Assembly: GCA_000507305.1 (NCBI GenBank)
Contig: DF241175.1
Coordinates: 22,951-86,950 of the forward strand
Direction of reading: 5' to 3'
DNA: 64,000 nucleotides
Origin: Breviolum minutum Mf 1.05b.01
Taxonomy: Eukaryota; Sar; Dinophyceae; Suessiales; Symbiodiniaceae
The notes under the pieces are model-generated. The model saw nothing but the letters and a program-made list of their open reading frames with translations, was not told the DNA's origin and searched no databases. Of this stretch, positions 51,676 through 64,000 are shown one piece after another. Numbering within the stretch: position 1 is the first letter of the stretch; each line of letters begins with the position of its first letter. The position numbers were made by a program, and so were the translations under genes.

Positions 51676-52677
51676 ACGGCACTCGGAGGTAGCTTTGTGG
51701 TCGTCCTCTCTTTGTATTTTCCCACATTGTTGAATTAAGTTTGTCCCATGGATTAAGCATCAAAGATTTGTTTCTTGATGTTGCTTTGTTTGAGATGCTG
51801 ATTTGCCGAGCGTACTCGGTGGCTACAAGACTTGGTTGGTTGCATTTGATGATCTGAATCTTTGTCGGCAGTGTCGATGTTGGTCTTGAGGCAAGAAGTT
51901 TTGGTGATAGAATTGGAAGACGTTCCATGCTTTTATAATCTTTTATAGCTCGAAGAATCTGCAACAGCTACATGCAGCAATGCAGCAGTGCAGCACTTGC
52001 CTGAATTGCGAACCTCTCATGTAGCTGACAGGGCCAGATGGATGGTGTCAACAAAGCTGGATTGGGTGAGGCAGTGGCTTCGATTTGTTTTGTTACATCT
52101 GTGTGGTTTGTCCTTTCAGTCTTGACCAGTGTATATGCTGCAACAGACAGAGAAAGGCTGTAAGTGACTTGCTTCTGGCATCGGAATCGATAGCTCTTGA
52201 GTTTTTACTCAAGTTAAAAATGGTGAGGTGATGCCACTGCCGGAATTTCATGTCGAAAACATAGCGGAGGCCGACGCAGCATGACAAAGCGACTATCAAG
52301 TGCTGTCCAAGGTTACTCGTGATCTCCTGTGTTGTTGATGTTTGTTGCCAATGTTACGAGTTGCCTCGTGCCTCTGCAAGGCTCAAACTCAGACGACCAA
52401 TCTCATCATGTTTTGGAAAAAGAACGGGATGCCAGAGGTGCCGACAGAGTCTCGTTTTCTTGATGAATGATTCATAGCATCGCCAATGATGTATATTTAT
52501 GTTTATATTATTGTCGTATACTATTAGTGATATGATGATAGGGAACCCTGCTAACAGATACTGGACTGTAACCTACGCTGCTGAAACACAACACCAACTT
52601 GCTATGGCAATCAAAACATGTGCCAAGGTAAAGCTTTGTGGGCATCGGGCAATACGAGCATTTCATGGCAACTCAGA
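51676..52677. other. No supported gene
   Basis: Short open frames only. A segment at 52032-52120 (ARWMVSTKLDWVRQWLRFVL) follows a GACAG acceptor but is not recognisable. Confidence 0.4.
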
Positions 52678-52913
52678 GTTTTCAATTCCAGTATTGAATC
52701 CACACTCATGTATGGCCTTGAAACCTTTCAGTTGACGCAAAGAGAAAAAGGCAAATCAAATGCTGTCCAAATGAAGTGAATACGCAAGATTCTGAAAATG
52801 CCACCGACTTTGATAGCCGTTCTCAAACAAACCAAGCAGTTAGAGATCAAGCAACGCAATATGGAGTAAACCTAGAAAAATATCTTGAAATAGGTTCGAC
52901 AAGTCTTTTTTGA
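52678..52913 (+). pseudogene. Decayed LINE-type reverse transcriptase C-terminal fragment
   Basis: The frame from 52678 reads VFNSSIESTLMYGLETFQLT, resembling the SSI.S.LLYG.ET..LT segment near the end of non-LTR reverse transcriptases. It continues NAVQMK, a TGA, then IRKILKMPPT, as in the QMKCLRKIL motif with a Cys codon mutated to stop. After a frameshift it continues RSQTNQAVRDQATQYGVNLE. At least one stop and one frameshift make it non-functional. No poly(A) or target-site duplication was located. Confidence 0.55.
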
Positions 52914-54875
52914 ATATGGTTCAGAAGTTCAGACTCACCCAGAATTTCCTAGCAAAAAGAAGTGGTAGAAAAACTAGACTGGTTTTAAGAATCTGTCAAA
53001 GATGCCTTGCAGGACCTTGGCACGGCGCTTCCACATGACATCACTCAACAAGATCTTTTCAACAAAAGCCATCAGCTTTCTGGCTTACAAAGTTAATACA
53101 ACGGAACTGCCCCTGCGTGAGATACCAGTACAGAAGTCGCAAAGCCAGCTTCCACAAGAACAATCAATGAACAGATGCACTACCTTTTTTCTTCAGTCGT
53201 ACTGCGCGCCTTGGATGGCAATGACAATGATGATCCGAAGTCATCCAAAGTCGACGTGTTTACGCTTGCCGTTTTTACCCTAACCACAGTCCACGATTCC
53301 AGGAAGATCCTCATGTGACCCTGGTGGATTTTCATCATTGCGCCGTTTGAATTCATTGTGAGACTGTTTTCATAAATCGGACCTCAAGCATACGGGCTTG
53401 GAACACGACTGCAATCTGCATAATTCATTGCTTAAGACTCCTTCTTTCAACGGATCTTCGTGTTTCGACTGTGTTTTCACCCAGCATACGAGGAAACCAC
53501 GGACAAGCATTTTCTCATTTCTGCGCGCCACCATCGATCTATCTGAGTTCAAGCAATGAAACAATTCACTTAGTTTGGGCGGCGTCTATCTGCATGACAA
53601 CATTCGTCGGTGCAGTCGTTCGCCCAAACAGTTTTCGTTTGGCAGGCTTTGCACATGAGATTTCCAGCCGGGTTGACCATTGGCGGTCCACGAAACTGGT
53701 CATTGAAGGGGGTTCCCAGCATCACCGTCTCCGGAAATGTAGAAATTTTAACCTCTGGAGTACCTGGCCCATCTCGATTCAATCAGGCAGGCAAGTTCAA
53801 TCAATGTCAACATGCCCACCCCATATTCAATGTACATTGCAATATGGATGATGTATATCATATGAAATTAATAATATCAGATCATTTTCATTCAAATCCA
53901 CCAAATTTCATCGGGGGATGGGGTCAGATTGACGTTGAGGTGAATCCCATAATATGAATATGTACTGGTAGTATTGGTAGTATATAGTTATTTTGGATTT
54001 GAAGCCTTTCACAGCTTGAAGCGTTGAAAGAGCCTTGCCTCCTGTCACATGTCGATAGGTGCCGCTAGAACTTGGTCGACTGAAAGGAGACCTTGCATTA
54101 ACCAACTGGTTGAATCAGCACTGCCCAGAGTCAGGCAGTTGGAAGTGGACACGCAACTCATGTTTATCATTTATCACTGATCATTAAGAAGTGATAGATG
54201 TGTATATGAAGATATTTATGTGGTTGTGCCACTTAAAGTTGCAGGTAATGGTCTATGTCCATCGGTGAGAGCAGGATTCGAAATGGCTCCAAACTTGGAG
54301 GGTGCAGGGGTTGCACGACCAATTCAATTCTTGTCGCAGCTTTGACAGAAATCGACCTGGAGACCTGAGGCATTGCTTCACTTGATACGAAGAGTCTCAC
54401 CGCAAGCGAAGAGGCAGACTTTTGTAGAATTTCACAGTCCCTTCAAAAGGCGCAATGCTAACTTTTTCCCAAGGGAGCTTTGGTCTGTACTTGATCTTCG
54501 GCTTCCTAAAGGAAATTTTGGAAAGGTCACGGGTTTTACTCTTTAGAAAGGATTGTGATTGAATCGTGAAATGTCATGCAGTTTTGATTTCAATTCCCTT
54601 GGGCCACTGGGCAACCTAGAACTGCTATAAACTGCTAGCTACTCTGGTACGCTTCGGTGCATATTGATGCGCTTGCTGAAAAAGACTTCGAATAAAGGCC
54701 ATCGCAGTCAACAGTGAGTTGGGAGCCACAGATGTCAAGGGCAATTTGATTGAATAACAACTTACTGAAAGGAGAAGTTCTCAGTGAAGAGCAAAATTCA
54801 TCGCACGGAGATCTTGGATGACTCAATCTCACATATTGGATTCGGTGTCATTTTGGCCACGCGTCCGCTGTCAAG
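52914..54875. other. No identified gene
   Basis: Plus frames at 53002-53283 and 53471-53957 are open but without a recognised domain. Repeated TGGTAGTA words occur at 53962-53988. Confidence 0.35.
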
Positions 54876-54976
54876 GTATCACTCGCCTTGTGATTAGAGA
54901 CGAGGTGGCTCCGACAGAAATGAATAGTCTGGCGGCAAAAATCAAAGTCGGCAACGTAGACCCTTTGGAGGACTGA
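54876..54976 (+). CDS. Terminal exon, unknown protein
   Basis: After a GTCAAG acceptor the frame reads ITRLVIRDEVAPTEMNSLAA then KIKVGNVDPLED and stops at 54974-54976. Composition is clearly coding-like. The same frame is open back to 54818, so the acceptor choice is tentative. Family unknown. Confidence 0.45.
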
Positions 54977-55225
54977 TTGCTTGTGAAATGCGGTTTCAAT
55001 TGGGTTCATGATCTCAGATTGCATCGGATAGTAAACATGCGACTTTGTACAATTCTCACAGGTCCATTTGCGAGTTCAATTGTGACCAACGATCTATGTC
55101 CATAATCATAAACCCACCGTCCAGCAACATTCTGAATATATTCTATATCTCTGAATCCTTCTTGATCCTTCTTGGCTCTTGGTGTGCAGATAGGAGATTT
55201 TCTCAAAGCAAGCTTTGGTTGACAG

Positions 55226-55519
55226 GACGCAAAGCGTGCCAACGATTGGGCAAGCAAGATGAAAGGACAGCCAAAGGCAACGGAAATTGACAAGCAAGTG
55301 CAGGGTGAACACGGGAAAGTGTCAGTAGAAGCCAAGATTGAATATAATGTGCCCGAGTCCGTAAAGGTGAATTCAAAATGAGTTTATAGGTATTATTTTT
55401 CTTACGTTCATGTGGAGTAGATTGCAATGCAATCTGTTTGTATATTACAGGCTGCGGAAGGTGGCAGTTTGCGTTCCGGGAGGGTTGTGTTTGCAGAGGG
55501 TTGCAGAAGCTTGGTGTAA
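55226..55519 (+). CDS. Two 3' exons of an unknown protein
   Basis: Exon 55226-55366 (47 codons) reads DAKRANDWASKMKGQPKATE, IDKQVQGEHGKVSVEAKIEY and NVPESVK. It ends at a GT donor. Exon 55451-55519 follows a TTACAG acceptor, reads AAEGGSLRSGRVVFAEGCRS then LV, and stops. The two join in phase 0. The product is hydrophilic and basic. Upstream exons were not found and the family is not recognised. The gene ends 108 bp from the end of the minus-strand gene at 55628, so the two converge. Confidence 0.55.
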
Positions 55520-55627
55520 GGTACTTGTATTGGTAGCTGTCAAGATAGCTACGCAACATTTGTGGTTCAATCAAGTAGTCAATCAAGTCAAGATGCAATG
55601 ATGGAAGGTTCGTGTAGATCGATTCAG

Positions 55628-57337
55628 CTATTCCTTGCCGCCCCATTTTCCACAGTAATAGGAAACCTCGCGGAAGCTCTGTGTCACAACTGACTGATGA
55701 AGGTGAGCAAAGACATCAACTTGAGGAAGTCCGTTGGAAGGGAATAGCGAACAAAAAATGGCAAACAGTAGAGTTAGAACGGAACCCCAGACTGCGACCG
55801 AGGGCGAGCAACAAGATACATCAAAGCATGACAACCTTTCATAAATGGTGTTGGCGCTGATGTCGCAGAAGCGAAACCTGAGAAAACATGCAGAAACATT
55901 ATGTGAGAACTCAATTTGTGCAAATGTACATATCAAGAAGCAAAGCCACCTCCCAAGCAGATAAGCTTGACCCTGTGACAGGCGAAGCTTCGCTTCGATG
56001 CCAATCGTGCATGGAATGTCAAGCAGGCAGCAATTCAAGAGCACTCCATCAGAGAGCTATTGATTCATGATTTGTTCATATATTTGTATATTGTATTCAC
56101 AGTACTTGTATACTCATTAAATTCATTAAATCATTGTTTTCCATAAACTGTCTGTTTGTTCATATTTGTTCAGATTCATTTTGTACTAGTATTCAGCTAG
56201 ATACAATAAGACATAATACACGATACAGTGAATCAGTACTAGATACAGAAGTACTACTGGTAGCACCCACTAGCAATTCGTAGTATTAGTACCTCTTGTG
56301 TGACGCGCATTGTATCTATTATATAGCACCAGTTATTCACTGCCCGCCCCCAATTCACAATTGCACCTGCACCTCATGTGGTCCAAAGCCCAGTCCCTTG
56401 CAGCTTTGAGACTTCTGTACCAGTGGGCAATCTCTTGTAGGCCGCTGCCTTCATCAACGGGCTCGAACCTCACGCCCTGCAAATCACGGAGTATTTAGAG
56501 GCAAGCAGAAGCACATCGAACGCAAAGAGTTATCGAAATGTACAGGATGAGCAGGGTATGACTCCACTAGTCCTCAAACAGAGGAAGGAAATCAAGCAAC
56601 CTTGACCGGGTCCAGCTGGTCTCCACATCATTTATCCTTTGTGATTTTGATGCATTGCCAGGAGCCCCTTCAACCGAGTGAAGATTTGTTGAAGCGATGG
56701 GAGGTGAGACAGCAGCCAATGACTGTGATTTGATGCAATTTATTGTGATTCGTCTCTCCTCGTTGGCTTTGAAACTTTGCCTTTGCTTCTATTTTCTTCT
56801 CATGTGTTCAAACCTGTATTTTGCGTTGTTGATTGCATCTCGCAAATTCAACTGGCCACCCTAAGTGGATAAGTATGGACAAGCTGTATTATGCCAGCAT
56901 AGACCAGCATCGCAACAAGCAAATTGTAAATTTGCAGACATATTGCCCGTGATTTGCAATTCAGACGAACACGTAGTACTACATGGTTCTCAGACCGCAA
57001 AGAGCAAATATATAGGTGGGCTGCGATGATATAGAGTACAGACACGCACAGATACCAATAATATCCCAATAATAACATAATACTGGTAAATATATATAAT
57101 GAATGTAGTGATTGTTTGGATTACATCATATGCACTAGAGGCCCAAAGATGTTGCAATGGCAATGCAGGTTGCGGTTAAGATAACTTCTCTTCATCATGA
57201 AACAGGAAGCCAGATAGCAATTCAACACCTTGTCGAAGCCCCTTTGAACCAACATTGTCCACCCGATGAATTTTAAATCGGAGTTTCTCTTTTGAATAAG
57301 TTTCTGGCCGGTGAGATGCTAACTTGTCCTTTGCCAA
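55628..57337 (-). CDS. Membrane protein of unknown family, minus strand
   Basis: Three exons are supported on the minus strand. Exon 57337-57229 reads LAKDKLASHRPETYSKEKLR, FKIHRVDNVGSKGLRQ and ends at a GT donor. Exon 56476-56367 reads GVRFEPVDEGSGLQEIAHWY, RSLKAARDWALDHMRC and ends at a GT donor in phase 2. Exon 55877-55628 begins in matching phase, FRFCDISANTIYERLSCFDV, then a likely membrane helix (VWGSVLTLLFAIFCSLF), and ends CGKWGGKE-stop. The last two exons join exactly. The first leaves phase 1, so at least one exon between 57229 and 56476 is missing. Only the C-terminal region is visible. I do not recognise the family. Confidence 0.6.
56182..56292. repeat. TACTAG/AGTACT-rich cluster
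   Basis: About 110 bases with repeated TACTAG, AGTACTA, GTAGTA and CTAG words in both orientations, inside the intron of the minus-strand gene. Confidence 0.55.
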
Positions 57338-57633
57338 CTTAAATGATTGAGAGTGGTAATCATACAAGTCAGATTAGAGGAATGTTAGGATATCATTGAA
57401 ATTGTCTGTGTGATCAACTGCAAGTGTGTGTGAGGTGAGTGGGTGTGCGTGTGCACATCTCTGTGTGTATGTCCACAGACTGTATGCAGAATCGTTAGGA
57501 ACATAACTTTTCCAAAAGAAGTGTAAAGCAGGGGCTAAGCAGGGGCCATCCCTCTTTTCACTGGTGGATGGCAAAGCTCAGAGTGCACAGCTGGAATGTC
57601 AGCTGCTAGGACATAGGAATTGAAAAACAAGGG

Positions 57634-57849
57634 ATATTCAAGAGGTTCTGGCCTACCAAAGAATGTGCAGAGGTTCAGCGCAGAGGTGTTACCTTCCCGG
57701 AGGTGATAAGATCAATTCTGTGTGGCGTATCAAGTGTTCAGCCAAAGTACGAGCAACTGATGCCTTCGTTTGTCACTCATGCTGACATGAACAGTCTTTG
57801 CGACAGGAACTTGCAAAAACTACAGATTACAAAGTCAAGCTTGCCGTAG
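57634..57849 (+). CDS. Open exon-like frame, unknown
   Basis: Reads FKRFWPTKECAEVQRRGVTF, PEVIRSILCGVSSVQPKYEQ and LMPSFVTHADMNSLCDRNLQ, about 70 codons without a clear ATG. Composition is coding-like, but splice limits and family are unknown. It could also be part of a decayed mobile element. Confidence 0.35.
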   Translation: MFKRFWPTKECAEVQRRGVTFPEVIRSILCGVSSVQPKYEQLMPSFVTHADMNSLCDRNLQKLQITKSSLP

Positions 57850-59345
57850 ACGAAAGCCTGACGGAGGCCTTGAAAGTTTCAGAAAGTTTCAAGCCGTTCA
57901 TATCCATTCATCAGTGCTAGCTTAAGTGGTCTGACTACGTTGGGGTTTGATAGCGGTACACATTTTTTTGCTGGACATGCACGAACACGAGTTTTTGAGA
58001 CCGATCTTTTTCTCAGCCCAGATGCATAGATTGATCATATACATAGTTGTGTCGAGCAGATTGGAAGTCGCAAACTTTTGGGCCTGTGATAGTTTCATCC
58101 ACGTCGCACAGGGCATTATCACTACGGACCACTTAGAGGGCAGCGAGGTCTGCTGCAGTGTGGACACTGGGGACTCTGAAGACCCTAGGCAGTTGCTGAA
58201 TCATCCTAAAGGGCTCAGCAAGATCAGCCAAGAACCATCGGCACCTACATAAATGAGTTATGACATCGCATGACTTCGTTGACTTGACAGTATGCAGCTG
58301 ACTTGGCAAGAGGAGAAGTCCTATTTGCATGACCATTACCAGCATTAGCAACAAGATTCCACCATGAGAAACTGTCCTTTCAGGCATTCATCGGAGCCTT
58401 GATTCTGAAGCCAACCCTTCAAGGTGCCGGGCATTCAGTCGTAGCGAGGTTCGGGTTATATAAAGGCGTAAAGTCATCTAAAAAATTCATCACTTCCAGA
58501 GGCTCTCATATTGGCACTTTGAGGTCTGGACAAGACGATACAACTCGCCAACTGGGCAGCAAGAAAGGGCCGGAGCCTCCGGAGCCTCCGAGATTCGGAT
58601 CAGATTTGACGGATTTGGTGGCGGATTTGCTTACGTGGCGTTTCAGGTCACAAGGCGGTGCTTAGCTCTTGCTTCGAAAGTGGGATTGCCCTTGGCCACC
58701 TTGCCATACTGGCTTCCATTCTGGTGCGCAGGGCTGTGGGCTGAGGGCGTCAAGTTGAAATATATAGATTGGAGGAGGATTTTGGATTGAACTTATCAAG
58801 TTCAGTGATGTTCAGTACACCATCAGAAGCAACCATCAGCAGCACGATCCCTTGTCTTTTGTTAACAACACGGGGTGAGTGATGAGTAGTGATCAGTATT
58901 AGTGGCCAGTGAAAGTGGGACTGAATTTCAAAACTCAACTGAGCTTTATTTCTTTTGAAGGAAGATGTGAGGGAGTAGGCTGCTTTGCTTGAGCCTGCAT
59001 ACGCAGACTTGCTGACATTGGCTCCAGGGAAAAGATCAGACTTTCCCATTCGAACCAGTCGCAACATGTCACAGGACAAAACAGGCAGACACACTTAGGG
59101 ACTAGTGACTAGAACAGCTTGCAAGTTATTTCATTGCTCAAAAGCAACTGTTCAGTTAACTTCTTTTGATTCGTGATGAGAAGCTGGCACAACATAGAGA
59201 TGCTCAAGTCGCATGGTATGTTTGGAGTTCGTTGCAGTTGGAAGGTCAGAGTCTTCAGAAGTTTGATCCTCATCTCTTTGTGCAACTCTTTGTGCTGTCA
59301 CCTCTCTCTCTTTCTGAGCGGACCACGAGTGAGTCAAGTAGTCAG
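57850..59345. other. Mostly unassigned; one short exon-like segment
   Basis: At 58384-58423 a segment between TTTCAG and a GT donor reads AFIGALILKPTLQ. Around 58133-58300 both strands carry plausible frames. No domain recognised. Confidence 0.3.
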
Positions 59346-59946
59346 GCGTGGAACCAATGGAAATAAAGCCGAAACACGACCAGCACAGGCCATCTTATTG
59401 GCACCTGGATCGGATGAGGCGATCGCAGCCTTCAAACAGAAATTTCCGGAAGTCATGGCCAAGTCTTCTCCAAACTATTTGGGCACTCCATGTAGTGAAG
59501 AGGATCTTCGGAGGCGTTTTCAAGCTTTGGGGGAAACGATTGGCCGGGATGAGGCCTTGGGATTAGTGATGCGTGAGCCTTTACTAATAGCAATGCAAGA
59601 AGAGAATCTCAGATCTTCTTGGCAAGCAATGCTGGAGGTCGCAAAACAAGATCGATCCGAAGCTTTGCGTGTTGTTCGGAAGCGTCCCGGTTGTCTGATT
59701 GCACCGGCTGAGGGATTCAAAGGAAAGACCTTGGCAGATTTCGAGGCTGTGGCGCAGATGGAAGACGTTTTTCGTCCTGCCACCGAAACGTTGAAGGAGA
59801 TTGGCCCAGAAGGTGTTGCTCTTGGTGCAGCTGCATTGGGCCTTGCAGCCCTTGGAGCCATGGGAGCTAAAGCCTCGAAGGGCTCGAAAATCTCGAACCC
59901 GAAACAGAAACTTCGATCAGAAGTCGAAAAGAGAGATGGAGAATGA
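59346..59946 (+). CDS. Ala/Glu-rich helical protein, long terminal exon
   Basis: After a GTCAG acceptor the frame stays open for about 200 codons to TGA at 59944-59946 (open back to an ATG at 59173). Residues include GSDEAIAAFKQKFPEVMAKS, then two similar helical blocks: GETIGRDEALGLVMREPLLI and AKQDRSEALRVVRKRPGCLI. Both follow the pattern (D/E)(R/E)..AL.(L/V)V...P..(L/I). The same pattern of a helix, then P, then a hydrophobic pair is seen in mTERF-like repeats, but this is only a resemblance. A hydrophobic Ala/Gly/Leu segment (GVALGAAALGLAALGAMGAK) near the end could be a membrane helix, followed by a basic tail. The single long exon contrasts with neighbouring genes. Confidence 0.65.
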
Positions 59947-62900
59947 AGGCGAGATCAAGTGAAACCACTTCAAAACCATGTAGCAGCTATTGTATGCTTT
60001 TGATATGCTTTTGTACCTTTTTGTTAAACCTATATCATCCAGATTCATCCTATATCCTGTATTATCCCTTCTCTATATAGCGCCATCATTTGCCATCTCT
60101 TGACTCTCGGATCATAGCAAGTCTGCAACCCAGCCTGGGTCCTACCTGGACATAGAAGTTGTGATGCCACCCGTCGCATTCGAGGCTTGTACATAGAGCA
60201 CAGTTGATTTGAAACAAAAGGTTGGTCTGGTACTGGCGTGTAAGCGCATTGCCTTTTCTTGCACGACATCAATTGTCCGGTATTTTGATATTATTTCATT
60301 AGTATATGCAGTATATAGTATTCATAGTAGATTGATAAATATATTGAATAGATTTAATTAATCATGTTCTAGATCGTTGGCGCTGCAAGATGCACAATGA
60401 TTTAGCGCACCATGTTCTTGTAGCTGTTAATGCTCTTTCTATGTTGTTGGCTTACGTCGTTGTCCATGACTGGGTATAGTGTCGTGACGGCTTGGTTGGA
60501 GCTCGTCCGATGACCCAAACCAAAATGTCAACTGTGCAAACACACATGGTTGGAAGGGACAATGTTTATCGAGTTTCGATTGCAACTGGGTCCTGTCCAA
60601 CAGCAATCTAGTCTAGGAATGATTTTTGTTGGTATTTGGTGTTTGTTGTCGACGATATTGTTGTTTTACTTGCCTAGATGCGATTGTGATCGATTGTTGC
60701 TCATGGTTTTGTGCTTTTAAATTTTGATCAACTTGACTTGGGAGGCTGATCCGTGGGAGGAGGTGTCACATGGTCTAGGAACCTTCACACGGCTCTCAGA
60801 GGCTGGCTCTCAGTTGCTGTGCGACTGATCGATGCTGATCTGAATCCAAGTCAAAAAGCTTAATCGTCATCACAAGACAACTCTATATGAATGGATCTAA
60901 ACAGCAACAAAGGAATGATGGTGGACTGTGGTGACACAAGCTGTGTTTCAAGGATTGAATGATAGCTCAATGGATCCACGACTGATTCCCTCCCAAAATC
61001 CAACGAGGATGTGCTACAACCACCCTTTTCAGATCTCGTCAGCCTTGGGCTGAGTTTCAAGAACTTGACTCATTTGACCGTCATGTTTCACGTCTTGCTT
61101 GAGCGCGACGCAAATATAGATGCAAATAGTCTTGAGTCTTCACAACTGGAGTGTTTCGCTGGTGCCATCTCTGAGCGCATTTGACATCGTACCAAGGCGC
61201 AAAAGGCTCAAAAGGCTGGCAGGTGAGCACCCTTTCATGCAAGGAGGTGCGAAGGGCTGGTTCTATGCTGGTTCTATTCTACCAAAGGCGAAAAGGTCAC
61301 CCAATAGGCTAACATGGGCTAAAAGGCAGCTCTCGCTTGAGCATTTTCTACCACTGTCGTGTAAAAGCAGATCCAACTTTCAGCACCAAACATGGAACGT
61401 GACCAGCTGGGTGGACAGGCGTTGGATAGCTATGCTGATGCTTTGGTTGCTGATAGAGAGAGGAGCAGACGCTGACCACCAGCGCTTGGTGACGGCGCTT
61501 TTCAATTTTCGAGCATTGACGAACACCAATTCATCAGCTCTTCACCGGGGTTCACTGAATCCAATGCGTGAAGCGCATCCTGCATGACTGGCCACTGTTT
61601 GCTCATGTACCTCAGTCTCAGAAGAGTCCATGCAGTGTTTCCTGTATTCAGAGCCTGATTTTTTTCAGTCTGCAGATTTTGGCGAGCCTGACTGCGCATC
61701 TCCAGTCCTGTTGGATTGTTGGAGATGCTTTCAGGCCATTGAGCCCGTTTTTATTGTACAGGTGCTGACACAGCTTCGCTCCAAATCGACAGGTACATTC
61801 GCGAGTGGTTCTGTGGAGCGTGGAAAAAGTTCTTGTTGAGACTATGGAACTGATGACGGATCCCATAACATATTGCAATGTGGATTGCCAGCCTGCGCTC
61901 CAAATGTGATAAACGTGCAAATCTTCCATTGTTGGGTTTGAAGACTCGAAGATCAAGCAAACAAAACAACTGTAACCCAGAAATCATTCAAACATGTCAC
62001 GGAGATACTGCGAACATGTGGATGAATTGTGACGAAACGTGTAAAGATGGATCTGAGAGTCGGTCAAGGTGAACCTGTCACAATCTGTCATGACAATACT
62101 GAACCGTACTGAACCATAAACCATCATAAATCTGTGGAACTCGGAGATAGGCCTGCGCAAAGACTTTGTTTCTCCTTGGAAGCAAGTCATAGTTTTCATA
62201 ATATGTTTTCATGATATTCTTGTATTGACAAAGAGAGTCTCGCAACTCCAACTCATTCGACTTATCGAGCTGATCCCGTAAATGGCAAACCATGCAAATT
62301 CCAACTTGGAGTCCTTCGCCCGGAAGACGAGCGCCCTACGTTGAACAGAGTGATTGTCCAGGTGTGTTCAAGGAGTCAAGGAGGTATTTTTGGACAAAGG
62401 TGTTTTGTTCTTGTTGCCACACAAACTTGTATGGGGGTTGTGATTTATTTTTTAATGTTTTCGCCGTTCTGCCCAAATCTGCCCAAACCATGCAAAAAAC
62501 TTGAGGATCCTTGAAGTCTCAAACTCTAATGCTGTTGAAACTCTCCAGAAGCTTCAAGAACTTCAAGTCTCTTTAAGTCTGTTTCCCCATGCTAGTTGGA
62601 CTTGAGTTCACAAAATCTTATTCCCCTTATCTTCTTCGATTTGTTGATATTTGTTGTGCATCCAGTCCTCAGCCGTGTGCGGTCATGCAGAGTGAGAGAT
62701 GACACTGCTTGCAACAGTCGTTCGTTTCCCGAGAGGCAGTGCTGCCACCATCATCACCTTTGAAGTATGGTGGAAATCCTTGCGGCGATTGGCCTAGGGG
62801 CCAAGGAGATTTGTCATATTTTGGGGTCTGGTCATGTCAATGAGCGGTGATATGATATGACAACAGAGCTGTAAGGCATTTGCCGAGATTTTCAAGAGTT

Positions 62901-63359
62901 GGCCTCTTGACCACTCCAGAATGCCATTTATTTGAGTAAACTTAACTTGACGTCACTTTCAAAAGGTATACCTTGGTGGGGGAATCCACCCAAAATGACA
63001 TTAGTTGAGGAATTTGGGGTGGGGGGTTGACCGGATTCGGCGCAACATTATGAAATATAATACAATAGATTCACCCAGATGTTTTGGTATTTATTTATTG
63101 TCATTGAAGTGAAAAAGTTTCCTCTATTCTATTCAGATTTCTAGAGGGTTGATTGATTTACATGGTGATTAGGTCAACAGTTGTACGTGAAGTGGGGCCG
63201 GGCGGCTTTGTTCAGTTGACCGGCTATCCTGCCAAGTTCGGCAGGAGCTATTTTCATACAATCGAGAGAGCTACAAGTTTGACCAGGTTTGGATGCACTG
63301 TGACTGTTCGTTGTTTTGTATCGAAGGCATTTGCAAGCCGATTGTGCATGCTTTTTCAG
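59947..63359. other. No identified gene
   Basis: AT-rich at 60280-60370. Open frames at 61120-61587 (plus) and 61368-61484 in another frame (NMERDQLGGQALDSYADALV, ADRERSRR-stop) compete for the same bases. A plus frame at 61670-61836 (DFGEPDCASPVLLDCWRCFQ) is weakly exon-like. Nothing else is supported. Confidence 0.35.
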
Positions 63360-63408
63360 GACCAGCGCCTGGAACGTGAGATGTTGAGACTGGAGATGCA
63401 GGCGCTAT
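63360..63408 (+). CDS. Short coiled-coil-like exon
   Basis: After a TTTTCAG acceptor the frame reads DQRLEREMLRLEMQALCVRS with a heptad-like E/L spacing. It may end at a GC donor after the codon for the second Gln (near 63401) or run on. No family recognised. From here to 64000 no other gene is supported. Confidence 0.3.
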
Positions 63409-64000
63409 GTGTCAGATCTGGCCAGCTCAAAGCTACAAAATGCATGCAAATACCGTCAAATACCTTGTAATGCCTCAAACCTCCAAGCCATGTCGAAAAG
63501 TACTGATGGTTCCGAGACCCCGCCAAATGCTAAACTCAACAACCACCAAACAAGTACAATATAATCTATATAATCTACATATAGAGTGACAAGCAAGTAT
63601 GATCAACAAGTATGTCAGTCAAGACAGCAGTCTTCCGAGAGAGTGGCGCATACGGTCATATTCCATACCGATGCCACCGGATGTCAGCATCTCTATGTGT
63701 GGTGAGTCTCAATCAGATGCGTTTGCAGTTGCGGTAGATTCCAACAAGCATATTACGCAAGAAAATGCAAAAAAACAGTGCTATCATGTGATATCCACAA
63801 TTCCATTAGCAAATCATAGCCTAACAAAAATTACTTTACTTCGAGTGATCCCCACCATGACATGTTGGGTGGAGGTTGTCAGGTGAGGGTTGTCATTGAG
63901 AATATGATGGGAAGAATGGAGAATTTCAAAACATTGATTTCAGGTTTCCTTGGCTTAGTGATACTAGTGAGATGGGCTTTGGTCACGATGTTCCTTTCCT

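Overview
The window looks like nuclear DNA of a dinoflagellate, probably a symbiodiniacean or close relative. The main evidence is splicing. When I rebuilt genes by reading frame, many short exons (30 to 140 nt) joined in phase only if GC and GA donors were allowed as well as GT. Nearly all acceptors are AG, usually followed by G. This GT/GC/GA usage is known in dinoflagellates. Long trinucleotide microsatellites, AT-rich intron cores and a single-exon PPR gene also fit. I see no rRNA, no convincing tRNA, no CRISPR array and no bacterial-style operon.

Layout, left to right. 1-1020: exons of a MenD-type thiamine-diphosphate enzyme, cut by the window edge. 4250-6013: a BTB/POZ gene. 6164-15990: a GH5 endoglycoceramidase-type glycosidase in at least 18 exons, with both catalytic glutamates visible; one of its introns holds an intronless PPR-repeat gene (8486-9967), and another holds a (GAT)n tract with a 445-base assembly gap. 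16-21 kb: unassigned exon-like segments. 21172-25721: a REEP/DP1/HVA22-type ER-shaping membrane protein in seven exons, with three long (ATC)n-type arrays in its introns. 26-41 kb: sparse, with scattered exon-like segments and one possible alpha/beta-hydrolase exon. 41703-43339: a J-domain protein with a predicted membrane segment. 44-54 kb: mostly non-coding or unresolved, with a perfect hairpin, an A/C-rich degenerate block, AT-rich and GT-rich blocks and a decayed LINE-type reverse transcriptase piece. 54.8-57.4 kb: two plus-strand gene ends facing a minus-strand membrane-protein gene. 59346-59946: a long exon of an alanine-rich helical protein. 60-64 kb: little that can be supported.

The genes do not form an obvious pathway. 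Most of the identifiable ones are on the plus strand, with one strand switch near 55.6 kb. Exon boundaries come from reading frame, splice dinucleotide and family similarity judged by eye. Boundaries called phase-checked add up exactly in codons; others are approximate.
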